Shown piece after piece: positions 37,143 to 45,513 of a stretch of 64,000 nucleotides of DNA; position 1 is the first letter of the stretch; every line of letters begins with the position of its first letter. The stretch spans positions 2,050,463 through 2,114,462 of the forward strand of contig NZ_ATUS01000001.1 of the NCBI RefSeq assembly GCF_000420325.1, given 5' to 3'. The DNA is from Spongiibacter tropicus DSM 19543. Lineage in GTDB: Bacteria > Pseudomonadota > Gammaproteobacteria > Pseudomonadales > Spongiibacteraceae. The position numbers and the translations under genes were made by a program. The notes under the pieces are model-generated. The model saw nothing but the letters and a program-made list of their open reading frames with translations, was not told the DNA's origin and made no database searches.

Positions 37143-37159
37143 CTTAATTTTTTCTTAAG
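37143..37159 (+). promoter_or_regulatory. PmrA/QseB-type direct-repeat box, redox operon
   Basis: CTTAAT-TTTTT-CTTAAG fits HTTAAK-N5-HTTAAK, the site recognised by PmrA/QseB-type OmpR-family regulators. Ten bases after it is TACAGT, a -10-like hexamer, which places the box over the -35 region. It lies about 50 bp upstream of the TlpA-like gene. The same box and spacing occur upstream of the operon encoding the window's QseB/PmrA-like regulator. Confidence 0.65.
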
Positions 37160-37206
37160 TCTGCGCCTCTACAGTCTGCAACATCGACAATAAGGCTGAG
37201 ATCGCT

Positions 37207-37671
37207 ATGACCATTCGCCACGGACTTTGTTCTTTTTTTCTGGCCCCGCTGCTGATGCTAACGGCCAGCATCAGCCATGCCGCAAACTTTCAGTCAGGCA
37301 GCTTCGACCTGGCTAATTACCGCGGCAAAGTGGTGTACCTGGATTTCTGGGCCTCGTGGTGTGATCCCTGCCGGGCGTCCTTTCCCTTTATGAACCGGCT
37401 GGTCAGTGAATACGGCGACGACCTGGCCGTGGTCACCATCAATCTGGATGAAGACGCCGACAGTGCCAGGGAATTCATCGAGGAATTTCAGCCGACCTTT
37501 CCGGTGTTTCACGATCCCGACGGGATTTTTGCCAAGCAGTACAAGGTGGCGGGCATGCCCAACTCCTATCTGTTCGACCGCCGCGGTCAACTGCTGCTGA
37601 AGCACATCGGTTTTACCAAAAGCACCCCTGACGAGCTGGATGGCAAGATCAAAAATGCCATTCGGCAGTAG
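37207..37671 (+). CDS. TlpA-like exported thioredoxin-fold protein
   Basis: A 154-residue periplasmic thioredoxin-like protein. A signal peptide (about 1-26, ending SHA) precedes a short TlpA/ResA-type domain with the redox motif WCDPC (Cys52, Cys55) in FWASWCDPCRASFP and the cis-Pro region KVAGMPNSYLF. It should reduce or shuffle disulfides outside the cytoplasm. First gene of the cluster TlpA-DUF4266-DUF3570-DsbD-ApbE, in which DsbD can supply its electrons. A PmrA-type box lies upstream. An exported reductase is more likely than an oxidase given the neighbouring DsbD. Confidence 0.9.
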   Translation: MTIRHGLCSFFLAPLLMLTASISHAANFQSGSFDLANYRGKVVYLDFWASWCDPCRASFPFMNRLVSEYGDDLAVVTINLDEDADSAREFIEEFQPTFPVFHDPDGIFAKQYKVAGMPNSYLFDRRGQLLLKHIGFTKSTPDELDGKIKNAIRQ

Positions 37672-37704
37672 CGACTTCACACCTCACCGTTAAGCGAGAA
37701 CACC

Positions 37705-37920
37705 ATGAAAAAGCTAGTGTTTATCTTACTCGCCGGACTCTCCCTCAGCGCCTGCAGCAACATGGGCGTAGAGCCTTGGGAGCGGCAAAACCTGGCCAAG
37801 CCGGAAATGGCACTGGACAGCTCACCGCTGCGTTCGTCATTGGACGATCACATTTACTTCAGTAAAGAAGCCTCCAGTGGTGGCCGCAGCTTCGGCGGCG
37901 GTGGCTGCGGCTGTAATTGA
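37705..37920 (+). CDS. DUF4266 small lipoprotein
   Basis: A 71-residue lipoprotein. The signal ends in the lipobox LSAC with lipidated Cys17; the mature part contains the family motif PWERQNLAKPEMAL and the tail GGRSFGGGGCGCN with two cysteines at the very end. This is the DUF4266 pattern, usually found next to DUF3570 and often ApbE. Function unknown; the Cys-Gly-Cys tail could carry a disulfide, a metal or a cofactor, and the TlpA-like and DsbD neighbours would fit a thiol role. It starts 33 bp after the TlpA-like gene and ends 19 bp before DUF3570. Confidence 0.88.
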   Translation: MKKLVFILLAGLSLSACSNMGVEPWERQNLAKPEMALDSSPLRSSLDDHIYFSKEASSGGRSFGGGGCGCN

Positions 37921-37939
37921 TAGGGAGCCAGGAAACGCG

Positions 37940-39247
37940 ATGAAAACCCACAGTAAGAAATCGATTCGCCTGTCGCTGGCGGCTGCCAGTTGCGCGCTGG
38001 TTGGCGCCAATGTTGCCGTTGCCGAGAACGCCCACGATGTGGGTGATTGGGATGTGAGTGCCGCGCTGCTGTTTTACAACGAGGCTGACCGGGTGACGGC
38101 GGCCGAGCCGGTTATCAAGGCGGTCAAACAACTGGATACCGACGAAACCCTGTCGCTGAAACTGACACTGGACACCCTGACCGGCGCCTCGGGCAGTGGT
38201 GCGGTGCCCACGGATCGCCCGCAAACCTACACGACGCCGTCGGGAAATAGCAGCTATACCGTCAACGCTGGCGATATTCCACTGGATGAGTCCTTCAAAG
38301 ATACCCGTGTTGCGCTCAACGCAGCCTGGGAGCGTCCAATCTCGAAAGACCTCACCATGGTGCTGGGTGGCAATCTGTCGTCGGAATACGATTACCAGTC
38401 GCTGTCGGCCAATACCTCCTTTGCCTGGGATACCAACGGCGGCAATACCACCTGGATGGCCGGTGCCTCGGCAGGTGTGGACAGCATCGACCCGGTGGGC
38501 GGCAAGCCGATAGCCTTTGGTGTGATGCAGGAAGCCGATGCGACGCAGCCCCGCGACGGCAGCAACGACACCAAGTCGCTGTTCGACGTGATTGTGGGCG
38601 TTACCCAGGTCATCGACCAGAACAGCCTGTTCCAGCTCAACTACTCGCTGAGTCAGTCCAGCGGTTACCTGACCGACCCCTACAAGATTATCAGCGTGGT
38701 TGACCCGGTTACCGGTCGCCCGCTGTTTACCAATGTCAACGAGCCCAATCTGCCCACGGTGGTGTATGAGAACCGCCCGGACAGCCGCTTGAAACACAGT
38801 ATTTTCGGTCAGTACAAACGCTATATCGGCGGCGATGTGTTGGATGCCTCCTACCGCCTGATGGTGGATGACTGGGGCATTACCTCGCATACCATCGACC
38901 TGCGCTATCGCTGGAAAATGGGCGACACCCTGTACATTGAACCCCACGTGCGGGTCTACCAGCAGAGCGCGGCGGATTTCTATACCCCGTTCTTTGTGGA
39001 CGGCACGCAACCCGTGGCAGGCAACGACAAGGTGGAAGCCTCAGCGGACTACCGGCTGGGTGAATTCAACGGCTATACCTTTGGTGCCGAACTGGGACAG
39101 GACACGGCTGACAATAGCTGGAGTGTCGCGCTGGAGTACTACCTGCAAACCGGCAATGAGCCCGACGGCACGTTTGGCGAGCTGACTCGGCAGGAACTGT
39201 ACCCCGACGTCGATGCGGTCATGCTCCGTGTGGTGTACGACTTCTAA
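37940..39247 (+). CDS. DUF3570 outer-membrane protein
   Basis: A 435-residue exported protein with a signal peptide (about 1-28, ending NVAVA). The mature chain alternates polar and hydrophobic residues in the manner of a beta-barrel and has typical DUF3570 features (LLFYNEADRVTAAEPVIKA; LDTLTGASGSGAVPTDRPQT; C-terminal MLRVVYDF ending in Phe). DUF3570 members accompany DUF4266 lipoproteins and ApbE. A role as an outer-membrane conduit or scaffold for the small lipoprotein is inference. The ATG with AGGA upstream is chosen. A terminator-like structure follows, before dsbD. Confidence 0.87.
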   Translation: MKTHSKKSIRLSLAAASCALVGANVAVAENAHDVGDWDVSAALLFYNEADRVTAAEPVIKAVKQLDTDETLSLKLTLDTLTGASGSGAVPTDRPQTYTTPSGNSSYTVNAGDIPLDESFKDTRVALNAAWERPISKDLTMVLGGNLSSEYDYQSLSANTSFAWDTNGGNTTWMAGASAGVDSIDPVGGKPIAFGVMQEADATQPRDGSNDTKSLFDVIVGVTQVIDQNSLFQLNYSLSQSSGYLTDPYKIISVVDPVTGRPLFTNVNEPNLPTVVYENRPDSRLKHSIFGQYKRYIGGDVLDASYRLMVDDWGITSHTIDLRYRWKMGDTLYIEPHVRVYQQSAADFYTPFFVDGTQPVAGNDKVEASADYRLGEFNGYTFGAELGQDTADNSWSVALEYYLQTGNEPDGTFGELTRQELYPDVDAVMLRVVYDF

Positions 39248-39263
39248 GCGGTTTTACTCCCTC

Positions 39264-39299
39264 GCCGCCAGTGTGGTGCCTTAAGGCAGCGCTGGCGGC
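39264..39299 (+). terminator. Inverted repeat after DUF3570
   Basis: Perfect 8-bp arms GCCGCCAG / CTGGCGGC with an inner CCTTAAGG palindrome in the loop. It lies between DUF3570 and dsbD, just ahead of a second hairpin with a U-run. Together they may attenuate transcription into the last two genes. Confidence 0.5.
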
Positions 39300-39305
39300 T
39301 CTTCG

Positions 39306-39336
39306 GGCGCCCTTCCTGTGAAGTTGCGCCTTTTTT
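39306..39336 (+). terminator. Rho-independent terminator candidate
   Basis: Short arms GGCGC / GCGCC followed at once by TTTTTT. The stem is only 5 bp with a 15-base loop, so termination may be partial. It would partly uncouple dsbD and apbE from the TlpA/DUF4266/DUF3570 part of the cluster. Confidence 0.5.
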
Positions 39337-39366
39337 ATTCCCTGTGGGTCTGGACGGGTGACTGAT

Positions 39367-41169
39367 ATGAAAAATTGGATTCTCTCGCTTGCGATGTTGG
39401 CGGGCTTGCTGCTGTCGAGCCTGCTATCGTCCACGCCGACCTACGCGCTGAATACCGCCGTGGAGTCCAATGACGGGCAGTTTCTTCCGGTGGAGACCGC
39501 CTACCGGATGACGCCGCGTATCGATGGCGATGAGCTGCTGATGCAGTGGGACATAGCCGACGGCTATTACCTTTACGGCCACCGCTTCAAGGCGTCGCTC
39601 GTGGCGGGTGGGCAGCCCCACAAGCTGGCACTGAAGCTGCCTCAGGGTAAGCACAAACAGGATGAATATTTTGGCGATGTGGAGGTGTACTACCACCAGG
39701 TCATTGCCCGTCTCCCGCTGCCCGATGGGGGGCCTTTTACACTGAAGCTCAGTTCTCAGGGCTGCGCCGATGCCGGTTTGTGCTATCCGCCCAATCACCG
39801 GCTTTACCGCGTTGACTCCGCCAGTGACTCGGTGATGAGGGTCGATGCGCCCGACGCAGTGGTTACTGATTCTGCCCCGGCGCCTGCCGAAAGTGGCGGG
39901 GCCAGTGCGCCTGTCGAGGTGTTTTCTCTGCAACAGTTATTGGCGATGGCGGCACTGGCCTTTGCCGGCGGCCTGATCCTGAACCTGATGCCCTGTGTGT
40001 TTCCGGTGCTGGCGCTCAAAGCGATCAGCCTGCTGGAAAGCAGCGACAGCACGGCGGGCGAGCGTCGAATGCATGGCCTGGTGTACACCGCCGGTGTGGT
40101 GTGTAGCTTTATGCTGGTGGCCGGTGTGTTGGTCGTGCTGCGCGCCTCCGGGCAGGAGCTGGGTTGGGGCTATCAGTTGCAGTCACCGTGGTTTGTGGCA
40201 GCACTGGTCTACCTGTTCTTTTTGATGGGCTTGAGCTTTTCCGGCGTTATTGAACTGGGCGCGGAGCTGGCGGGTGTCGGCCAAGGGCTGGTGGAAAAAG
40301 GCGGCTTAAGCGGGTCGTTTTTCACTGGCGTACTGGCGGTGGTGGTGGCCAGTCCCTGTACGGCGCCGTTTATGGGCGCCTCGCTGGGTTTTGCCCTGAC
40401 TCAGCCGATGGCCATTGCGCTAACGGTGTTTCTGGCGCTGGCACTGGGGATGGCGACACCCTTTCTGCTGCTGTCGATTGTGCCCGGACTGGGGCGTCTG
40501 CTGCCGCGCCCCGGCAATTGGATGGTGACCCTCAAAGAGGTGATGGCCTTTCCGATGTATCTGACCGGCATCTGGCTGCTGTGGGTGCTGGGCCGTCAGG
40601 CGGGTATCAATGCCGCGATGCTGGTGTTGATCGGCTGCCTGCTGATTGCCGTGGCCGTGTATTTCTGGAAAAGGCCGGTTCGCTGGCAGCGTGGTCTGGC
40701 GCTTGTCGCCAGTCTGGGCGCAGTGTTTGTACTGACCACGACGTCGCCACTGAGTGAGCCCGTGCCAGTACACAGCGCCGCTCGCGATGACGGCAGTGCC
40801 TTTCCCCTGACTGCCGATGGTGATGCCCTGCGCTACAGCCCGGATCGCCTCGCGTCTCTACGCAGTGATGGTGGCCCGGTGTTTCTGAATGTGACGGCCG
40901 ACTGGTGTATTACCTGCAAGGCCAATGAGAAAGTGGCGTTGGGCACCGATACCATCAAGAATGCCATGGCCGCACAGCACATTCGTTATATGAAGGCCGA
41001 CTGGACCAACCGCGACGCGGAGGTCAGTCGTCTACTGGCTCGCTACAAGCGCTCCGGGGTACCGCTGTATGTGTTTTTCCCTGGTGATGGCAAAGCAGAA
41101 GTGGTGCTGCCACAGTTGCTCAGCAAGGAAAAAGTCCTGACGGCTTTTCAAGCCAGCCAGGGTAGCTGA
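39367..41169 (+). CDS. dsbD: Thiol:disulfide interchange protein DsbD
   Basis: A 600-residue three-part DsbD. Signal peptide (about 1-27), periplasmic alpha domain with the paired cysteines SQGCADAGLCYPP (Cys133, Cys139), eight-helix membrane domain with LMPCVFPV (Cys210) and ASPCTAPF (Cys331), and a C-terminal thioredoxin domain with DWCITC (Cys514, Cys517). It passes electrons from cytoplasmic thioredoxin to periplasmic thiol proteins. Here the likely clients include the TlpA-like protein and perhaps the DUF4266 lipoprotein of the same cluster. The ATG is preferred over a GTG three codons upstream. Confidence 0.95.
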   Translation: MKNWILSLAMLAGLLLSSLLSSTPTYALNTAVESNDGQFLPVETAYRMTPRIDGDELLMQWDIADGYYLYGHRFKASLVAGGQPHKLALKLPQGKHKQDEYFGDVEVYYHQVIARLPLPDGGPFTLKLSSQGCADAGLCYPPNHRLYRVDSASDSVMRVDAPDAVVTDSAPAPAESGGASAPVEVFSLQQLLAMAALAFAGGLILNLMPCVFPVLALKAISLLESSDSTAGERRMHGLVYTAGVVCSFMLVAGVLVVLRASGQELGWGYQLQSPWFVAALVYLFFLMGLSFSGVIELGAELAGVGQGLVEKGGLSGSFFTGVLAVVVASPCTAPFMGASLGFALTQPMAIALTVFLALALGMATPFLLLSIVPGLGRLLPRPGNWMVTLKEVMAFPMYLTGIWLLWVLGRQAGINAAMLVLIGCLLIAVAVYFWKRPVRWQRGLALVASLGAVFVLTTTSPLSEPVPVHSAARDDGSAFPLTADGDALRYSPDRLASLRSDGGPVFLNVTADWCITCKANEKVALGTDTIKNAMAAQHIRYMKADWTNRDAEVSRLLARYKRSGVPLYVFFPGDGKAEVVLPQLLSKEKVLTAFQASQGS

Positions 41170-41210
41170 TACTTTCCCGACAATTCACCGGTCATGGCAT
41201 TGCACTGAGT

Positions 41211-42095
41211 ATGGAAAGGGAACTTGTCCTCACGAAAACCGATACCGGCATGGCCGGGCAGTTTCAGGCCATGGCCAGCCCCTGTGAGGTGCTGATCGAC
41301 AGTGAGGACGAGGCACTGGCCCGGCGTATTGCCGATACGGTAGCCGCCGAGGCCTGGCGTATTGAAGCCACCTTCTCCCGCTATCGCGATGACAATATTG
41401 TGTACCGCATTAACAATGCCAATGGCGAGCCGGTGGAGGTTGATGCTGAAACTGCCCAGTTGTTGGACTTTGCCGAGCAGGCTTACCAGCTCAGCGACGG
41501 TGCGTTTGACCTGAGTTCCGGTGTGCTGCGCCGGGCGTGGAAATTCGACGGTAGTGACCGTCTGCCCAGCCAGTCACAAATCGACGAGCTGCTGAGCATC
41601 GTCGGCTGGGACAAGCTGCGCTGGCAGTCGCCGGTACTGTGTCTGCAACCGGGGATGGAGATCGACTTTGGTGGGATTGGTAAGGAATACGCGGTAGACC
41701 GTGCCGCCTCGCTGGTGAGAGCCTTTACCGATACGCCGATTCTGATCAACTTTGGCGGCGATCTGTTTGCCACCGCGCCGCCTGCCGGTCAGCCCCACTG
41801 GCTGGTGGGGGTGGAGAATATCGGCGGCCTGCAATCGGCGATGATCCAGTTACAGCGCGGCGGGCTGGCCACCAGTGGCGATGCCCGCCGCTTTCTGCTG
41901 AACAATGCCAAGCGCTACCCCCACGTACTCAATCCCCGCACCGGCTGGCCGGTGATGGACGCCCCGCGTTCGGTCACTGTGGCCGCGGGCAGTTGCGTGG
42001 AAGCCGGTCTGCTGGCCACGCTGGCCATGCTCAGCGGTCGCGAGGCGGAAAGCTTTCTTGCCGCCCAAGACGTGCTGCACTGGATTCAACGCTGA
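41211..42095 (+). CDS. apbE: FAD:protein FMN transferase (ApbE family)
   Basis: A 294-residue ApbE. Recognisable parts are FSRYRDDNIVYRINN, FDGSDRLPSQ, DFGGIGKEYAVDRA, INFGGD, GGLATSGDARRF and HVLNPRTGWPV, the FAD- and Mg-binding framework. ApbE transfers FMN from FAD to a Thr/Ser of exported target proteins. It ends the redox cluster, so a target among its neighbours is likely, though none shows the usual flavinylation motif. Oddly, no signal peptide or lipobox is visible from either possible start (an ATG 13 codons later also exists), unlike most ApbE proteins. Neither start has a good ribosome-binding site. Confidence 0.9.
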   Translation: MERELVLTKTDTGMAGQFQAMASPCEVLIDSEDEALARRIADTVAAEAWRIEATFSRYRDDNIVYRINNANGEPVEVDAETAQLLDFAEQAYQLSDGAFDLSSGVLRRAWKFDGSDRLPSQSQIDELLSIVGWDKLRWQSPVLCLQPGMEIDFGGIGKEYAVDRAASLVRAFTDTPILINFGGDLFATAPPAGQPHWLVGVENIGGLQSAMIQLQRGGLATSGDARRFLLNNAKRYPHVLNPRTGWPVMDAPRSVTVAAGSCVEAGLLATLAMLSGREAESFLAAQDVLHWIQR

Positions 42096-42103
42096 GTGAC
42101 CGT

Positions 42104-42400
42104 CTACAGGCGGCCGCTGCCACTCACATCCTGATACCAGTAAAAGATATCGCTGCCGACGTTGTCGCGCAGGCCGTCGAGCACGGTGCTGACTTGCCCG
42201 GCGTTCAGAATCAGTTCGAACTGCACCCGTTTTTGGCGCCCGGTCACCTGCTCGGCTATCGAAAGCTGACGGTTTTCGCCGTGCCCGCGCACCGGGTAGG
42301 AGGTAAAGCCGGTGACACTCTCCAGGCTCAGCAGGTAGTCCACCAGTTCATCTTCCAGACTGGGCGGAACGGTCAGTATTAAACGCTGTTGTGTCGACAT
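42104..42400 (-). CDS. DUF3240 family protein
   Basis: A 98-residue ferredoxin-like alpha/beta protein of the DUF3240 type, recognised by LILTVPPSLEDELVDYLLSLESVTGFTS and FELILNAGQVSTVLDGLRDNVG. Family members are found next to heavy-metal RND pumps and resemble PII/CutA-like trimeric small proteins; their role is not established. It is the last gene of the efflux operon, 12 bp after the pump gene, and convergent with apbE. A metal- or stress-sensing accessory role in efflux is inferred from context only. Confidence 0.85.
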   Translation of the reverse strand: MSTQQRLILTVPPSLEDELVDYLLSLESVTGFTSYPVRGHGENRQLSIAEQVTGRQKRVQFELILNAGQVSTVLDGLRDNVGSDIFYWYQDVSGSGRL

Positions 42401-42411
42401 AAAGTGAACTC

Positions 42412-45400
42412 CTAGGCGCTTCTGGCGTTGTCGGGAAGGGCCTGGTGAAAGCGGCGATAAATAATCGGCAGCAGGAACAGGGTCAGCAGGGTGGAGCTGA
42501 TCAGCCCGCCGATGACCACAATCGCCAGCGGCTTCTGTATTTCTGAACCGGGGCCGCTGGCCAATAACAGCGGCACCAGTCCCAGCGCGCAGGTCGTCGC
42601 GGTCATCATCACCGGGCGCAGTCGGCGCACTGCGCCCTCGGTGACCACGGTCTGTATATCCAGCCCCTTGGCGCGCAACTGATTAAAGTAGGACATCATC
42701 ACCACGCCGTTCATCACCGCGATACCCAGCAGCGCAATAAAGCCCACCGAGGCGGGTACCGACAGAAACTCGCCGGTCAGCCACAGCGCCACCACCCCGC
42801 CGGTCAGCGCAAAGGGAATGTTGGAGAGGATAATGATGGTCTGCTTCAGCGAGCCAAAGGTAATGAACAGCAGCAGGGCGATCAGGCCCAGTGCCACCGG
42901 GACCACCAGCCCCAGCCGAGCAGCGGCGCGCTGCTGGTTTTCAAACTGCCCGCCCCAGGCCAGTGAATAGCCCTCGGGCAGGTCGAGCTGTGCTGCGATA
43001 ACGGCTTTGGCTTCCTCGACAAAGCCAACCAGATCGCGGCCGTCGACGTTGCTGCGTATTACGGCAAAGCGTCGCCCCGATTCCCGCGACACGCCCACCG
43101 GGCCGTCGATGCGCTCAATGCTGGCCAGCGTTGACAGGGGAATGACCCGACCATCGTCCAGCGTAATCAGACGGTTTTGTAACTGAGCCACGCCATCGCC
43201 AGAGGGTTTGTCATAGCGCAATACCAGCGGCACGCGGGCGCTATGCTCAATGATATTGCCCAGCGGCAGACCTTCGATTTCAGCGCGCAGTCGGTGTTGC
43301 AGGGTGTCGGCATTCACGCCCAGCTCGCCGGCGCGCAGCCGGTCTACATTTACCTGCAGATATTGGGCGCCCTCGTTCAGGGTGGCGGTGGTATCCACCG
43401 CGCCGTCGATGCCGCTAACGGTATGGCTGATGCGCTGCGCCAGCGTATTCAGGGTGCTCAGATCCGGGCCGAATACCTTGATGGCGATATCGCCGCGGGA
43501 GCCGGTGAGCATTTCCGAAACGCGCATATCAATCGGTTGAGTAAAGCCGTAGTTGAGACCGGGAAACAGGTCGAGCACAGCACGCATTTTTTCCTGCAGC
43601 GCGGCTTTGTCGGCCACCTGCCACTGATCGCGGGGCTTGAGTTGCAGAAAGACGTCAGTTTCGTTCAGGCCCATCGGGTCCATGCCGATTTCATCCGAGC
43701 CACTGCGTGACACGATGCGGGCAATCTCCTCGACATTGTCGAGCAGGGCTTTTTCGACGTTCTGTACCATACGGATACTGCTGCCCAGGTTGACAGAGGG
43801 AATTGATTCAAGCTGTACGATCAGATCGCCTTCATCCATGGTTGGCAGAAAGGTTTTACCCACAAAGGGGAACAACACGGCCATCAGTACCAGCAGGCCA
43901 GCGGCAAAGGCCACCACAACCATCGGCGCCTTCAGGGCCTTGTTCAGCAGCGGCTGATAAATGCTGATCAGCTTGCGGCTCAGCCAGGGTTCCTCGTCGT
44001 GGCCGCTCTTGAGCAGCAGCGAGGCGATAACTGGAACAATGGTCAGCGACATAAGCAGTGCGCCCAGCAGCGCAAATACAATGGTTAGCGCCACCGGCAC
44101 GAACAGCTTGCCCTCCAGGCCTTCCAGCGTCATTAGTGGCAGGAAAACAATAATGATAATGATCACCCCGGAGGTGACCGGCACGGCTACGTCCTTCACG
44201 GCGCGAAACAGCACATGCAGTCGCGGCAGTCGACGTCCGGCGGTGTTGTCGGCAGACTGATGGCGGGCCATCAGCGAGACTATGTTTTCCACCACCACGA
44301 TGGCCGAGTCCACCAGCATGCCAATGGCAATCACCAGCCCGCCGAGGCTCATCAGGTTGGCGCTCATGCCGAGTTGATCCATCATGAAAAAGGTGAACAG
44401 TGCCGACAGCGGCAGAATACTCGCCACGGTGAGCGCGGCCCGCACATTGCCCAAAAACAGGCCGAGCACGACCAATACCAGCAACACGGCCTCCAGCAGT
44501 GATTCACCCACGGTGCCCACCGCCAGCTCGATAAGTTGGCTGCGATCATAGAACACCTTCAACTCTGTGCCTTCGGGTAGGGAGGACTGCAGTTCGGCGA
44601 GTTTATCTTTCACTCCCTGCACCACATGACGGGCGTTAGCGCCGCGCAGGCCGATCACCAGACCCTGCACCGCTTCGCCCTGGCCATCCACGGTGACCGA
44701 GCCGTAGCGCTCGAGGGCGCCGAGACGAATATCTGCCAGTTGCCGCAGGGCAAAGGTCTCGCCCTCGGCATTACTGACACGCAGATCGGCGATGTCTTCC
44801 AGCGAACCGAGTGCGCTTGCTACCCTGACGAGAATGGCTTCCTCGCCCTGATCCAGACGGCCGGCACCGTCGTTGCGGTTGTTGCGCTCCAGTGCATCGA
44901 TAAGCTGTTGCGTGCTGACTTTCAGTGTGGCCATGTCGCCGCGTCGCGGCGCCACTTCGTAGGTTTTAACGAAGCCGCCCAGTGCGTTGACATCGGCGAC
45001 ACCGTCCACGGTGCGCAGGGCGGGGCGGATGGTCCAGTCCAGCAGGTAACGTCGCTCGGTCAGAGACAACTTGTCGTTGTCCACGGTGAACATAAACATA
45101 TCGCCGAGGGGCGTGCTCATCGGCGCGAGGCCGCCGCTGATGCCGACGGGTAGTTGGTCCCAGAGGTTGTTGATGCGCTCGGCCACCTGCTGCCGGGCCC
45201 AGTAAATATCGGTCCCCTCTTCAAAATCCAGCGTGATGGCTGACAGCGCGTATTTGGAAATAGAGCGCAGCATCGACTGCCGGGAGATGCCCAGCAGTTC
45301 CACCTCGATGGGTTGGGTAATCAGACTCTCGACTTCCTCTGGCGTCATCCCTGGTGATTTGATGATGATTTTCACCTGGGTGGGGGAAATGTCCGGGAAG

Positions 45401-45513
45401 GCGTCGATGGCGATTTGAGTTACCGCGCGGCCACCCAGCCCGATCAGCAGCAGTGTCAGCAGTCCGATCAGCAGGCGCTGGCTCAGGGAGAATTGGATCA
45501 GTCGCGACAGCAT
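42412..45513 (-). CDS. Heavy-metal RND efflux pump (CzcA/CusA family)
   Basis: A 1033-residue HME-RND transporter with 12 transmembrane helices and two large periplasmic loops. Typical features are IDAFPDISPTQVKIIIKSPGMTPEEVESLITQPIEVEL near the N-terminus and FLPTMDEGDLIVQLESIP in the second half. The TM4 motif reads AIGMLVDSAIVVVEN: the second Asp and Glu of the proton relay are present, but the first Asp seen in CzcA (D-x5-D) is replaced by Ala, as in CusA-like pumps, so the metal is uncertain. Overlaps the adaptor stop by 1 bp. Confidence 0.94.
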   Translation of the reverse strand: MLSRLIQFSLSQRLLIGLLTLLLIGLGGRAVTQIAIDAFPDISPTQVKIIIKSPGMTPEEVESLITQPIEVELLGISRQSMLRSISKYALSAITLDFEEGTDIYWARQQVAERINNLWDQLPVGISGGLAPMSTPLGDMFMFTVDNDKLSLTERRYLLDWTIRPALRTVDGVADVNALGGFVKTYEVAPRRGDMATLKVSTQQLIDALERNNRNDGAGRLDQGEEAILVRVASALGSLEDIADLRVSNAEGETFALRQLADIRLGALERYGSVTVDGQGEAVQGLVIGLRGANARHVVQGVKDKLAELQSSLPEGTELKVFYDRSQLIELAVGTVGESLLEAVLLVLVVLGLFLGNVRAALTVASILPLSALFTFFMMDQLGMSANLMSLGGLVIAIGMLVDSAIVVVENIVSLMARHQSADNTAGRRLPRLHVLFRAVKDVAVPVTSGVIIIIIVFLPLMTLEGLEGKLFVPVALTIVFALLGALLMSLTIVPVIASLLLKSGHDEEPWLSRKLISIYQPLLNKALKAPMVVVAFAAGLLVLMAVLFPFVGKTFLPTMDEGDLIVQLESIPSVNLGSSIRMVQNVEKALLDNVEEIARIVSRSGSDEIGMDPMGLNETDVFLQLKPRDQWQVADKAALQEKMRAVLDLFPGLNYGFTQPIDMRVSEMLTGSRGDIAIKVFGPDLSTLNTLAQRISHTVSGIDGAVDTTATLNEGAQYLQVNVDRLRAGELGVNADTLQHRLRAEIEGLPLGNIIEHSARVPLVLRYDKPSGDGVAQLQNRLITLDDGRVIPLSTLASIERIDGPVGVSRESGRRFAVIRSNVDGRDLVGFVEEAKAVIAAQLDLPEGYSLAWGGQFENQQRAAARLGLVVPVALGLIALLLFITFGSLKQTIIILSNIPFALTGGVVALWLTGEFLSVPASVGFIALLGIAVMNGVVMMSYFNQLRAKGLDIQTVVTEGAVRRLRPVMMTATTCALGLVPLLLASGPGSEIQKPLAIVVIGGLISSTLLTLFLLPIIYRRFHQALPDNARSA

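Noticed and set aside
37859-39010. Long minus-strand frame opposite DUF3570
   Set aside because: The sense frame has a signal peptide, family motifs and operon context; the antisense frame is His/Arg-rich without motifs.
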